The position numbers and the translations under genes were made by a program. The notes under the pieces are model-generated. The model ran no database searches and was not told where the DNA came from. It was given only the letters and a program-made list of their open reading frames with translations. This document shows, piece by piece, positions 1 to 7,757 of a stretch of DNA of 14,177 nt. The stretch comes from JBFGCA01 sp041567315 (GTDB lineage: Bacteria > Acidobacteriota > Thermoanaerobaculia > Multivoradales > JAHEKO01): the NCBI GenBank assembly GCA_041567315.1, contig JBFGCA010000123.1, positions 1 to 14,177 on the forward strand. The letters are read 5' to 3'. Every line of letters begins with the position of its first letter. Within the stretch, counting starts at the first letter, position 1.

Positions 1-1
1 G

Positions 2-535
2 GGACCTTCCCTCACTCGGGGCCTCCCCGGCTCCTACGACGTCGATCGCGAGAGCCGCCGCGTCGAGCACGCCGTGCGACTGGTGGCCGAAGCCTCCCGT
101 ACGATCGTGGGGCGCAAGAACCTGGTCCTTTTCACCCTCGGCTTCGGCCGCGTCGAGTCGCCGCTCGGCGCCCCGGACGAGCGCTACTACCCGGCCATGG
201 AAGCGGCCCTCAACGACTCGAACGTGGCCGTGTACCCTATCGACCTCGCCGGCCCGGGGAACCAATCGCCCCAGAGCAACTTCTTGAGCCAGCTCGCCGA
301 CGAGACCGGTGGCGTCTACTTCGCCACATTCCAGCGCTTCCTCGACCCGCTGCGCGACATCGGCCGATTCAACACCGGCTACTACCTGGTGAGCTTCCGC
401 ACCGAGGTGCCGGCAGAGGCGACCGGCTACCGCACCTTCACCCTCCGCTCGAAGGACCGCAAGGTCAAGGTCCGGGCGCGGCGCGGCTACCGCTACGAGG
501 CCGTCGAGGCCCACGGCGCGGGTGGAGGAGGGTAG
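2..535 (+). CDS. VWFA-related domain protein, 3' part (runs off left edge)
   Basis: The frame is open from base 2 to the TAG at 533-535, so only the C-terminal 177 residues are present and the true start lies to the left. The visible part has the second half of a von Willebrand A fold: the strand GRKNLVLFTLGFG, then a strand VAVYPIDLAG, then SQLADETGGVYF. After it comes a beta-rich tail with GYYLVSF and KVKVRARRGY. This arrangement (A domain, then a 'tYYLvgY...fRkikVrvrRkgY'-like tail) is typical of the VWFA-related family common in Acidobacteriota, whose members are usually exported. The MIDAS motif DxSxS would lie upstream and cannot be judged. The function of the family is not established. 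A pair of hairpins starts at the stop codon, which suggests the transcript ends here. Confidence 0.75.
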   Translation, partial: GPSLTRGLPGSYDVDRESRRVEHAVRLVAEASRTIVGRKNLVLFTLGFGRVESPLGAPDERYYPAMEAALNDSNVAVYPIDLAGPGNQSPQSNFLSQLADETGGVYFATFQRFLDPLRDIGRFNTGYYLVSFRTEVPAEATGYRTFTLRSKDRKVKVRARRGYRYEAVEAHGAGGGG

Positions 536-574
536 GGGGCGCCTGGACGCCCCCGAACCACCCTGACGGGTGGT
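535..574 (+). terminator. two tandem perfect hairpins after the VWFA gene, terminator-like
   Basis: The first hairpin pairs GGGGGCG (535-541) with CGCCCCC (548-554) over a 6-nt loop. The second pairs ACCACCC (557-563) with GGGTGGT (568-574) over a TGAC tetraloop. Both stems are perfect 7-bp stems, two bases apart, and the first begins on the last base of the stop codon. No T-tract follows, so this is not a classical intrinsic terminator. It could still end transcription, protect a 3' end, or act in the leader of the next gene, which starts at 621. Confidence 0.5.
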
Positions 575-610
575 GCGCCGCGGTCGTTGTTGTGCTACCG
601 AGGTTCCGAG

Positions 611-615
611 GGAGG
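611..615 (+). promoter_or_regulatory. ribosome binding site deciding the PSD-like lipoprotein start
   Basis: GGAGG lies five bases before the ATG at 621. A longer reading from a GTG at 570 is open, but it would put 17 polar residues before the lipoprotein signal peptide, so 621 is the better start. Confidence 0.75.
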
Positions 616-620
616 AAAGC

Positions 621-2084
621 ATGATCAGAAACACCGCTTTGAGGATTCTCGTCGTCGCGCTTGGCGGCGCCCTGATCGCGGGCTGCGGCCCGGGCACGCA
701 GACCGACCAGCCCGGCGATGGTGGTGGGGTCGGTGAGCTCTGCCTGCAGCCCCAGCGGCAGCCGGCGACCGAGGCGCTCATGGACCTGGTGGCGAGCGAC
801 GCAGCGCTGCGCGAGTCGCTCGAGGAGTCGATCCGCCTCGGACAGGAGATCAACGACGACCCGAAGACCAACCCGGTCGCCAGCCTCGACGACTACTACG
901 ACTTCATCGACGCGCTGGTGACCTACGACCCCCGGAACATCGACACCGGCGTCGACCGTCAGGGCATCCGGATCAGCATGGACGGCGCCAACTACTGCAA
1001 CTGGAACATCCTGGACCTGCTGTCCTACAGCTACTTCCTGGTCGACCGGCAGCTCACCACCGATCCGCGCGGGCAGATCCAGTTCGCCAACCAGGCGTTC
1101 TCGGACTGGATGGGCGAGGTGGCCGAGTACTGGGGCCAGTACCTGGAGACGCCGGCCTCGGCCCAGTACGTGCCGAGCTTCGAGAGCGATCCGATCTACG
1201 GCGACTGGTACTGCCCGAGCGAGCCCTACGCGACCTTCCAGGACTACTTCACCCGCGAGCTGTGCGCCGCCAAGTTCCCCACCGCCTCGCGACCGGTCGA
1301 GGGCTACGAGGACCCGCGCACCGTGGCCTCGGTGGCCGACTCCAACACCATGGGGACCTGGCCGATCAGCGACGACGGCAAGCTGGTCACCGGCTACGAC
1401 GACATCGCCGAGGGCGGCCGGCTGATCAAGGGCAAGCTCTACAGCGACGTCCCCACCTTCGTCGCCGGCGGGCCGGACGAGCAAATCCTCGCGCAGTTCG
1501 GTGAGCTCGACCCCACCATCTTCAACGGCGGCACCTTCACCCACCAGTTCCTCAACGTGAACAACTACCACCGCCTGCACGTGCCGGTGGCGGGCAAGCT
1601 GGTCTACATGCGCCACTTCAAATCCGGGACCCGCATGAAGGCGGGCTGGAAGCCGGCGTTGACGCCGACCGACGTCGCCTACTACGACCCGCGCGACACC
1701 CCCGACTGGCAGTTCGGCCAGACCCGGCTGGTGCTCGGCATCCAGACCGAGAACTACGGCGTGGTGGCGGCGACGCCGATGGGGATGGCGCAGGTCGCCT
1801 CCATCCAGCTCCGGGACTGGGTCGAGGAGTGGTTCGAGGAGGGCCGCAGGGCGGACAAGGGTTGGGAGTTCGCCAACTTCGCCTTCGGCGGCTCGGATTT
1901 CGTGGTGCTCTTCGAGGCCCAGGCCGATTTCGTGCTGACGGTGCCCGACACGCCGCCGGTCCCGCCGGGCGACGGCGTCAACTACCAGCCCTCGCTCCAA
2001 GGGCAGAAGTACGGCTGCTTCGGCGGCACCCCGGACTGCGGCTCGACCCCCGCGACCCCGCCGCCCTATCCGGGCTACGAGTAG
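621..2084 (+). CDS. lipoprotein with phosphatidylserine decarboxylase-like domain
   Basis: This is a 487-residue protein. Residues 1-22 form a lipoprotein signal peptide: basic start, hydrophobic core, lipobox IAGC with Cys22 as the lipidated residue. Residues of about 40-200 are acidic and helical and resemble the extra N-terminal region of PSD-related proteins. The rest matches the PSD family: FQDYFTREL followed by SRPVEGY, Asp240 in SVADS (family SPADG), NNYHRLHVPVAGKL with His317 and His320, and GGSDFVVLFE with Gly424-Ser425. In the family the Gly-Ser bond self-cleaves and Ser becomes the pyruvoyl cofactor for decarboxylation. Asp, His and Ser are all kept, so an active enzyme is plausible. 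Canonical Psd faces the cytoplasm and acts on phosphatidylserine. This one is predicted to be exported and lipid-anchored, so its substrate may differ, as in the fungal PSD-like decarboxylases of aromatic amino acids. The tail after about residue 440 is rich in Pro and Gly with two Cys. The assignment to the superfamily is firm; the substrate is unknown. Confidence 0.85.
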   Translation: MIRNTALRILVVALGGALIAGCGPGTQTDQPGDGGGVGELCLQPQRQPATEALMDLVASDAALRESLEESIRLGQEINDDPKTNPVASLDDYYDFIDALVTYDPRNIDTGVDRQGIRISMDGANYCNWNILDLLSYSYFLVDRQLTTDPRGQIQFANQAFSDWMGEVAEYWGQYLETPASAQYVPSFESDPIYGDWYCPSEPYATFQDYFTRELCAAKFPTASRPVEGYEDPRTVASVADSNTMGTWPISDDGKLVTGYDDIAEGGRLIKGKLYSDVPTFVAGGPDEQILAQFGELDPTIFNGGTFTHQFLNVNNYHRLHVPVAGKLVYMRHFKSGTRMKAGWKPALTPTDVAYYDPRDTPDWQFGQTRLVLGIQTENYGVVAATPMGMAQVASIQLRDWVEEWFEEGRRADKGWEFANFAFGGSDFVVLFEAQADFVLTVPDTPPVPPGDGVNYQPSLQGQKYGCFGGTPDCGSTPATPPPYPGYE

Positions 2085-2104
2085 CGGGCAGAAGCCCAGA
2101 GACG

Positions 2105-2125
2105 CCGGGCGCCGCGGCGCGCCGG
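2105..2125 (+). terminator. possible GC hairpin after the PSD-like gene
   Basis: CCGGGCGC (2105-2112) pairs with GCGC (2117-2120) and CCGG (2122-2125), with a bulged G at 2121 and a CGCG loop. It lies 21 bases after the stop codon. No T-tract follows and the region is very GC-rich, so this may be chance. Confidence 0.25.
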
Positions 2126-2160
2126 ATCGGGGCGAGCGCATCCCCGTCCTCGTCTGAGGC

Positions 2161-2189
2161 TTGACCTGCAGGGTGTCCGCGTCTACCGT
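2161..2189 (+). promoter_or_regulatory. candidate sigma70-type promoter before the glycosyltransferase
   Basis: TTGACC (2161-2166) and TACCGT (2184-2189) are separated by 17 bp. The -35 matches the consensus at five of six positions and the -10 keeps the T, A and final T. Transcription would begin near 2196, only a few bases before the ATG at 2201, giving an almost leaderless mRNA. This fits the lack of a Shine-Dalgarno there. In DNA of this composition one such match is only suggestive. Confidence 0.3.
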
Positions 2190-2200
2190 CGCCGGGTTCG

Positions 2201-2380
2201 ATGAGCCCAGCGGTGCCAGACGGCCCGGAGCACGGACTGCTGCGCTCGCTCGGGCGTTGACACTACGCCGCGGCCGCCTGGCTGGTCGTCCTGGCCCTCT
2301 GGCTTGCGGCAGCGACTGGCCGCGACGCCAACGCCTGGATCGGCCGGGCTGCCGTCGTCATCGCCGCCGGCGCGCTGGCG
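2201..2380 (+). other. in-frame 5' extension of the glycosyltransferase, interrupted by TGA at 2258-2260
   Basis: An ATG at 2201 is in frame with the downstream gene and is followed by 18 more sense codons (N-terminus MSPAVPDGPEHG), then TGA at 2258-2260. The 40 codons from 2261 to 2380 are open, 36 of them end in G or C, and they encode two hydrophobic segments, WLVVLALWLAAATG and AAVVIAAGALALYVLGKL. They read straight into the annotated protein and contain no ATG, GTG or TTG start. This looks like real coding sequence with one nonsense codon. The TGA could be a mutation, a sequencing error (for example TGG, Trp), or read through. The intact product would be about 712 residues. Confidence 0.55.
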
Positions 2381-4339
2381 TTGTACGTTCTCGGCAAACT
2401 TCAGGGGCTGTGGCTCGTCGGGAGACACGGGCGGCTCCTGCTGCTGTTGCTGGCGGCGTCGGCTCTCCTGCATTTCGTCGGCCTCGACCACGACATCGCG
2501 CACGGTTACTTCAAGGACGAGGGCACCTACCGAAAAGCGGCGCAGGAGATCAACCAGGGCCTGCTGCTCCGCCCCTGGTTCATCTATCCGCACCTTCTCT
2601 TCTACCTCGACGCCATCGCCTTCTGGATCGCCGAGCTTTTCGAGCCGCTGGTTTCCGGCCTGGCGCGAGTCTGCTACGGAATCGAGAACCGGGAACAGAT
2701 CCAGGTTCTCGTCGGCCGCCATGTGACCGCCACCCTGGGGGCACTGACCGTTCTGCCGGCGTTTGCCATCGCGAACCGTCTGGGCGGGACCGCGGCCGCC
2801 GCGCTGGGCGGCGGGCTGGCGGTCCTGTCGCCGCTGTATCTCCAGGTAGCGCACCTCAACATCTCGGACGTGCCCGCCGCCTTCTTCGCGACACTCGCCC
2901 TGGCCGCGGTGGCGGCCTTGCTGGACGGCGAAAGAGCCGGCACCTACGCCTGGGCCGGGCTGTGGGCCGGACTCGCCGCCGCCAGCAAGTACCCGGCCGG
3001 GGTCGTGGCGATCTCGATTCTGGCCATCTCGCTGCGGTGGAGCCTGGCAAAACGCCACTTTCCCACCGGCCTGTTGATCGCCGGCCTGGTGGCTTTGGGC
3101 GCGTTCGTCGCCGCCACGCCGAGTCTCCTGGCCTTCCCCGACCAGGTGTTTCGCGGCACCGGCCCGGACGTCATGTTCGGTGCCCGGCAGTATGCCGGCA
3201 CCGGCTGGACGGGGGTCGTTCACACCAGCAACGCGTCCTACTACCTTGGGCTGCTGCGCCACGGTCTGGGCTCGCCCGCCCTGGTGCTCGGGCTGCTGGG
3301 CCTCGCACTCTTGCCTTCCACGGTGCGTGGGCGGGTGTTCTGGCTGCTGCCGTTCCCGGTGCTCTATCTGGGCCTCATCCTGCGGATGAACGTCGCCGTG
3401 ATGCGCAATCTGATGCCGGTGCTGCCGGCGCTGGCCGCGCTCGCCGGGGTCGGCCTGGCCGCGCTCCTGCTCCGAGACGGCAGGCCGAGACCGCCCTGGC
3501 GGCGGGTCGTGATCGTGGCGGGGGTAATTCTCTGCCTCGGCGGTCCCTGGTACCGAACCCTGCGCGAATCGATCCGGCTGGCGCGAGACTCGACACGCGA
3601 CGTGGCGGCCGCCTGGGTGCACTCGCACCTGCCTCAGGGCTCCCAGTTCGTTCAGGAGTTCTACACCCCGAGCCTCGGCAACCGATGGCGCTACCCGTTT
3701 TGGCGCAAGAGATTCGTGACCTATTTCACGCCGGACGAGCTGCGCCATCCAAGCAACGACTTCGTCTTCCTGGCGAGCCACGCGTATCTGCGCTTCCTCC
3801 GTCCCGGCGGCCTGGTGAGGGCACCCTGGGACGAAGCCATGGCGGAGCGGTACCGGGAGATCTTCGAGACCTTCGAGCTGGTCAAGGAGTTCAGACCCGG
3901 GCCGTGGCGGGCCGGTCCGACCCTGAGAATCTATGAGGTCGATCCCGAGCCGCTGGTCTTCGTCGACCACGCCGCCTTCTCTGCCGGCGACGCCCTGGTC
4001 TCCAATCGGAACATGCTGCCGGGCGACGACGGAGCGATCTTGCATCGGCGCCTCGACAGACAGTGGAGTCTTTTCAAGGCGTTTCTCGCCGCGGGCCGCT
4101 ATCGGGTGGCGATCGACGCCAATCTGGCGGCAAAGCCGGGCCGCCTCAGAGTCGCCAATCGGGAGAACGCGGAGATCGATCGGCAGGAGATCGTGGCCCG
4201 TAAGACCCTGGAGGTGGAGCTCCCGGTCGACGACAAGTACTTCTTCTACGTTCATCTGCCGGCAGGAACCCGCCTGAAAGGGCTGTCGGTGGACCGTACG
4301 AGCCGTAGGCCGGCCGGTGGCGGGGGTGTGGAAGGTTGA
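2381..4339 (+). CDS. glycosyltransferase family 39 (PMT-type) membrane protein
   Basis: From the first in-frame start after the TGA (TTG at 2381) the product is 652 residues, but no Shine-Dalgarno precedes it and the natural N-terminus is probably the ATG at 2201. The protein is GT-C type. A hydrophobic segment LLLLLLAASALLHFVGL leads to a loop with the acidic pair Asp46-Glu47 (FKDEGTY), the usual catalytic site of PMT-like enzymes, then PHLLFYLDAIAF. About ten more membrane segments follow to residue 400, including VVIVAGVILCLGGPWY. Residues of about 405-650 form a soluble, probably exported domain with an ILHRRLDRQWSLF segment. Family members transfer sugars from polyprenyl-phosphate donors to lipids or proteins outside the membrane. 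Acceptor and sugar cannot be told from sequence. It converges on the minus-strand operon, with 74 bp between the stop codons. Confidence 0.75.
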   Translation: MYVLGKLQGLWLVGRHGRLLLLLLAASALLHFVGLDHDIAHGYFKDEGTYRKAAQEINQGLLLRPWFIYPHLLFYLDAIAFWIAELFEPLVSGLARVCYGIENREQIQVLVGRHVTATLGALTVLPAFAIANRLGGTAAAALGGGLAVLSPLYLQVAHLNISDVPAAFFATLALAAVAALLDGERAGTYAWAGLWAGLAAASKYPAGVVAISILAISLRWSLAKRHFPTGLLIAGLVALGAFVAATPSLLAFPDQVFRGTGPDVMFGARQYAGTGWTGVVHTSNASYYLGLLRHGLGSPALVLGLLGLALLPSTVRGRVFWLLPFPVLYLGLILRMNVAVMRNLMPVLPALAALAGVGLAALLLRDGRPRPPWRRVVIVAGVILCLGGPWYRTLRESIRLARDSTRDVAAAWVHSHLPQGSQFVQEFYTPSLGNRWRYPFWRKRFVTYFTPDELRHPSNDFVFLASHAYLRFLRPGGLVRAPWDEAMAERYREIFETFELVKEFRPGPWRAGPTLRIYEVDPEPLVFVDHAAFSAGDALVSNRNMLPGDDGAILHRRLDRQWSLFKAFLAAGRYRVAIDANLAAKPGRLRVANRENAEIDRQEIVARKTLEVELPVDDKYFFYVHLPAGTRLKGLSVDRTSRRPAGGGGVEG

Positions 4340-4413
4340 TGGCCGGCGCGTCGCTTGGTGGTGCTGTTCGCGCTTGACCCAGCGAGCGATAAAAGGCCCC
4401 GTGCCGACGATAA
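4340..4413. other. 74-bp convergent intergenic gap
   Basis: This lies between the TGA of the glycosyltransferase and the stop codon of the DUF2306-like gene on the other strand. It holds short imperfect inverted repeats (around 4369-4390) but no convincing stem followed by a T-tract on either strand. Nothing else is recognised in it. Confidence 0.4.
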
Positions 4414-5175
4414 TCAGGAGCCGTCGTCTTGCGGAATCGGCGTCGCGCCGTAGAGATGGCGGTCGTGCTCCACCGAGAGCTCGGCCCCCGCCGGACCGTC
4501 GTAGACCGGCTCGTCACCGTCCCGGCCCCCGCGTAGCACTCGGACCAGCCAGTAGGCCAGGACCGCGAAGAGGAGCGCGACCGGTGCCCAGCTGACCAAG
4601 GGCTTCTGCATCGGCTCGGGAAGCACGCGGGCGTTGGCCACGAAGAGAGCGGTGGTGGCGAAGATCATGCCCATGACCATGCGCCACAGGTGATCGGCGA
4701 TCCGCTCGGCGCCCGTCAAGCCGCGGCGGCGGAGCACCCGCGCGTCGCGCCAGGCGAAGATCACCCCGTAGACCGCGAAGGCCAGGTAGAGAAACGGCGG
4801 CTCGCCGGAGACGTTGGTCCCCCGGGCGAATCCCCAGGTCGTGATGGCGGCGGCGGCCAGGGTCGCGGCCAGCGCGAGGGTCAGCGATGCTCGTTCGAGG
4901 CCGCCGACCTCGCCCTCGCCCCGCCTCGCCGCCCGCCAACCGGAGCCGGCCAGGTAGATCGCGAAGACGCCGATGACGATGAACAGCAGGTGAGGGTCGA
5001 TCACCGCCAGCGCGATCCCGGTGGTCCCCATGACCAGCATCGACACGACGAAGCCGACGCCCACCCGGCGATGCCACCGCGAGCCCTTGGCGAGACACAG
5101 TGCCACCAGCCCGGCGAGCAGGGCAGCCGAGCCGAAGACGATGTGCGTGCGGAGCAGGACAGCGTAGATCGCCAC
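4414..5175 (-). CDS. DUF2306-like seven-helix membrane protein
   Basis: This is a 253-residue integral membrane protein. It starts at a GTG (5173-5175), with no other start codon in the short open stretch upstream and only a weak ribosome site. About seven hydrophobic segments can be seen. The first carries His in LLRTHIVFGSAALLAG and is followed by the loop KGSRWHRRVG. This His, Gly-rich helix and HRRxG pattern is typical of DUF2306 proteins. A further His lies in DHLWRMVMGMIF. The C-terminal 35 residues are polar and cytoplasmic or periplasmic. The family has no firm function; the spaced His residues could bind haem, which is inference. It lies 73 bp after hypE on the same strand, so it may be the last gene of the hydrogenase operon or an independent gene. 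Confidence 0.65.
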   Translation of the reverse strand: MAIYAVLLRTHIVFGSAALLAGLVALCLAKGSRWHRRVGVGFVVSMLVMGTTGIALAVIDPHLLFIVIGVFAIYLAGSGWRAARRGEGEVGGLERASLTLALAATLAAAAITTWGFARGTNVSGEPPFLYLAFAVYGVIFAWRDARVLRRRGLTGAERIADHLWRMVMGMIFATTALFVANARVLPEPMQKPLVSWAPVALLFAVLAYWLVRVLRGGRDGDEPVYDGPAGAELSVEHDRHLYGATPIPQDDGS

Positions 5176-5248
5176 CGCGATAGGCCCTACGTGGGAGCCC
5201 AGCCGTTTGTTTCCGCTGCTCCGGGCGCGTGCCCGGAGCTGAGACCCC

Positions 5249-6312
5249 TCAGCAGATGCGGGGGAGCTGTTCGCCGGAGAGCATGTCGACGACGCGCTCG
5301 CCGCCGATGCGGCTCCTGAGGAGGACGCGGCCGGGGTGGTCGTCTACGATCTCGCCGACGCGGGCGGCCTGGCGGCCGAGGGGGTGGGCGCACATGGCTT
5401 CGAGGGCGGCGCCGGCGGCCTCGGGGGCGACCACGGCCAGGCACTTGCCCTCGTTGGCGACGTAGAGCGGGTCGAGGCCGAGGATCTCGCAGGCGCCGCG
5501 CACCTCTTCGCGGACCGGGATGGCGGTTTCTTCGAGGCGGACGCCGAGGCGGGCGAGCTTGGCGATCTCGTTGAGGGCGCTGGCGACGCCGCCGCGGGTG
5601 GGGTCGCGGAGGACGTGGACGGCGTCTCCGGCCGCTGCGAGGACGGCGGCGACCAGCTCGTGGAGGGCGGCCGAGTCGCTCTCGACCGCGGTCTCGAACT
5701 CGAGGCCCTCGCGGACCGACATGATGGCGATGCCGTGGACCGCGATCTCGCCCGAGAGCAGGACCACGTCGCCCGGGCGGGCACGGCGCGGCGAGATCTC
5801 GACGCCGTCGGGGACCAGCCCGAGGCCGGTGGTGTTGATGAAGACGCCGTCGCCCTTGCCGCGGTCGACGACCTTGGTGTCGCCGGTGACGATGGGCACT
5901 CCGGCGGCCGCGGCGGCGGCCTGCATCGAGGCGGTGAGCCGCCACAGCTCTTCCATCGGCAGGCCCTCTTCGAGAATCAGCCCCGCCGCCAGGGCCAGCG
6001 GCCGCGCCCCGCACATGGCGAGGTCGTTGACCGTGCCGTGGACCGCCAGCGAGCCGATGTCGCCGCCCGGGAAGACCCGGGGATGGACGACGAAGGAGTC
6101 GGTGGAGATCGCCAGCCGGCCGGCCCCGACCGTCAGGATGGCGCCGTCGTGGAGCTCGCCGAGCAGCGGGTTCTCGAAGGCCGGCAGGAAGAGCTTCTCG
6201 ATCAGCATCTGCGAGAGGCTGCCGCCGCCGCCGTGGGCGAGGGTGACCTTGGGGTAGTCGGCGAGCGGGATCGGGCAGCTCCCCGCGAAGACCACCTGCG
6301 AGGGGCCGTCGC

Positions 6313-6316
<4 letters not shown>
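5249..6316 (-). CDS. hypE: HypE, carbamoyl dehydratase of [NiFe] hydrogenase maturation
   Basis: HypE accepts the carbamoyl group from HypF on its C-terminal Cys and dehydrates it with ATP to a thiocyanate, the source of the cyanide ligands of the active-site iron. The product is 355 residues, close to the family length. The N-terminal part has the family stretch YPKVTLAHGGGG and then AISTDSFVV, followed by GSLAVHGTVNDLAMCGA and VTGDTKVVDRGKGDG. These are PurM-type ATP-binding motifs. The last four residues are PRIC, the diagnostic acceptor tail, and are intact. The GTG start (6314-6316) overlaps the hypD stop by four bases (GTGA). The frame stays open further upstream, but that part lies over hypD and has no HypE character. 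Confidence 0.96.
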
Positions 6317-7418
<1,102 letters not shown>

Positions 7419-7422
<4 letters not shown>

Positions 7423-7721
7423 GGCTCGGCTCCCGCCGCGGGGCCGTCGGCGTCGCCGTCGGCGTCGCCGGGTTGGGGCACCTCCAGCTCCGCCAGCTCG
7501 CCCATCTCCTCGAGGTACTCGAAGACCTTCCGGGCCTCCTGCTCGTCGATCCGCGAGATCGCGAAGCCGACGTGGACCACCACGTAGTCGCCGACCTCGA
7601 CCTCGGGGGTGTAGGCCAGGCAGACCCGTTTCTTGATGCCGCCGAAGCTCACCTGCCCCATGGTCATCCCCAGGGGGTCTTCTTCGATGGCCAGGACCTG
7701 GCCGGGTACGCCGAGACACAT
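7419..7721 (-). CDS. hypC: HypC, hydrogenase maturation chaperone
   Basis: HypC shuttles the Fe(CN)2CO unit between HypD and the hydrogenase large-subunit precursor. The N-terminus MCLGVPGQVLAIEED is diagnostic: Cys2 after Met removal is the iron-binding residue. The core FGGIKKRVCLAYTPEVEVGDYVVVHVG follows in two halves around residues 26-52, and EEMGELAELE ends the folded part near residue 80. The protein is 100 residues, slightly longer than usual because of an acidic tail with two GDAD units that come from a 12-bp tandem repeat. An ideal Shine-Dalgarno precedes the ATG. The gene follows hypF after a 36-bp gap. Confidence 0.96.
7446..7469 (-). repeat. 12-bp tandem repeat (two perfect copies) in the hypC tail
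   Basis: Two identical copies of GTCGGCGTCGCC (plus strand) are at 7446-7457 and 7458-7469. On the coding strand they give Gly-Asp-Ala-Asp twice, making an acidic, probably disordered C-terminus that is not part of the conserved HypC fold. Confidence 0.8.
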
Positions 7722-7726
7722 GGCTG

Positions 7727-7732
7727 ACCTCC
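7727..7732 (-). promoter_or_regulatory. Shine-Dalgarno of hypC
   Basis: GGAGGT on the minus strand, five bases before the hypC ATG. Together with the 36-bp gap after hypF this is the clearest independent translation start in the maturation block. Confidence 0.8.
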
Positions 7733-7757
7733 GTTCCCGCGATTCGCTCCGTCTATG

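Noticed and set aside
465..2141. Minus-strand open frame of 558 codons over the PSD-like gene
   Set aside because: It covers a gene with clear family motifs and a signal peptide, and its own translation has only biased composition.
2258..2260. TGA as a selenocysteine codon in the glycosyltransferase
   Set aside because: It sits in an N-terminal cytoplasmic-like segment with no redox motif, and no convincing SECIS-like hairpin follows. Nonsense change or sequencing error is simpler.
2183..4255. Minus-strand open frame of 690 codons opposite the glycosyltransferase
   Set aside because: It is highly charged and Gln/Arg/Gly-rich with no domain, while the plus strand shows membrane helices and the Asp-Glu motif.
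4369..4390. Inverted repeat as a bidirectional terminator between convergent genes
   Set aside because: The stem needs a two-base bulge and no T-tract follows on either side; too weak to call.
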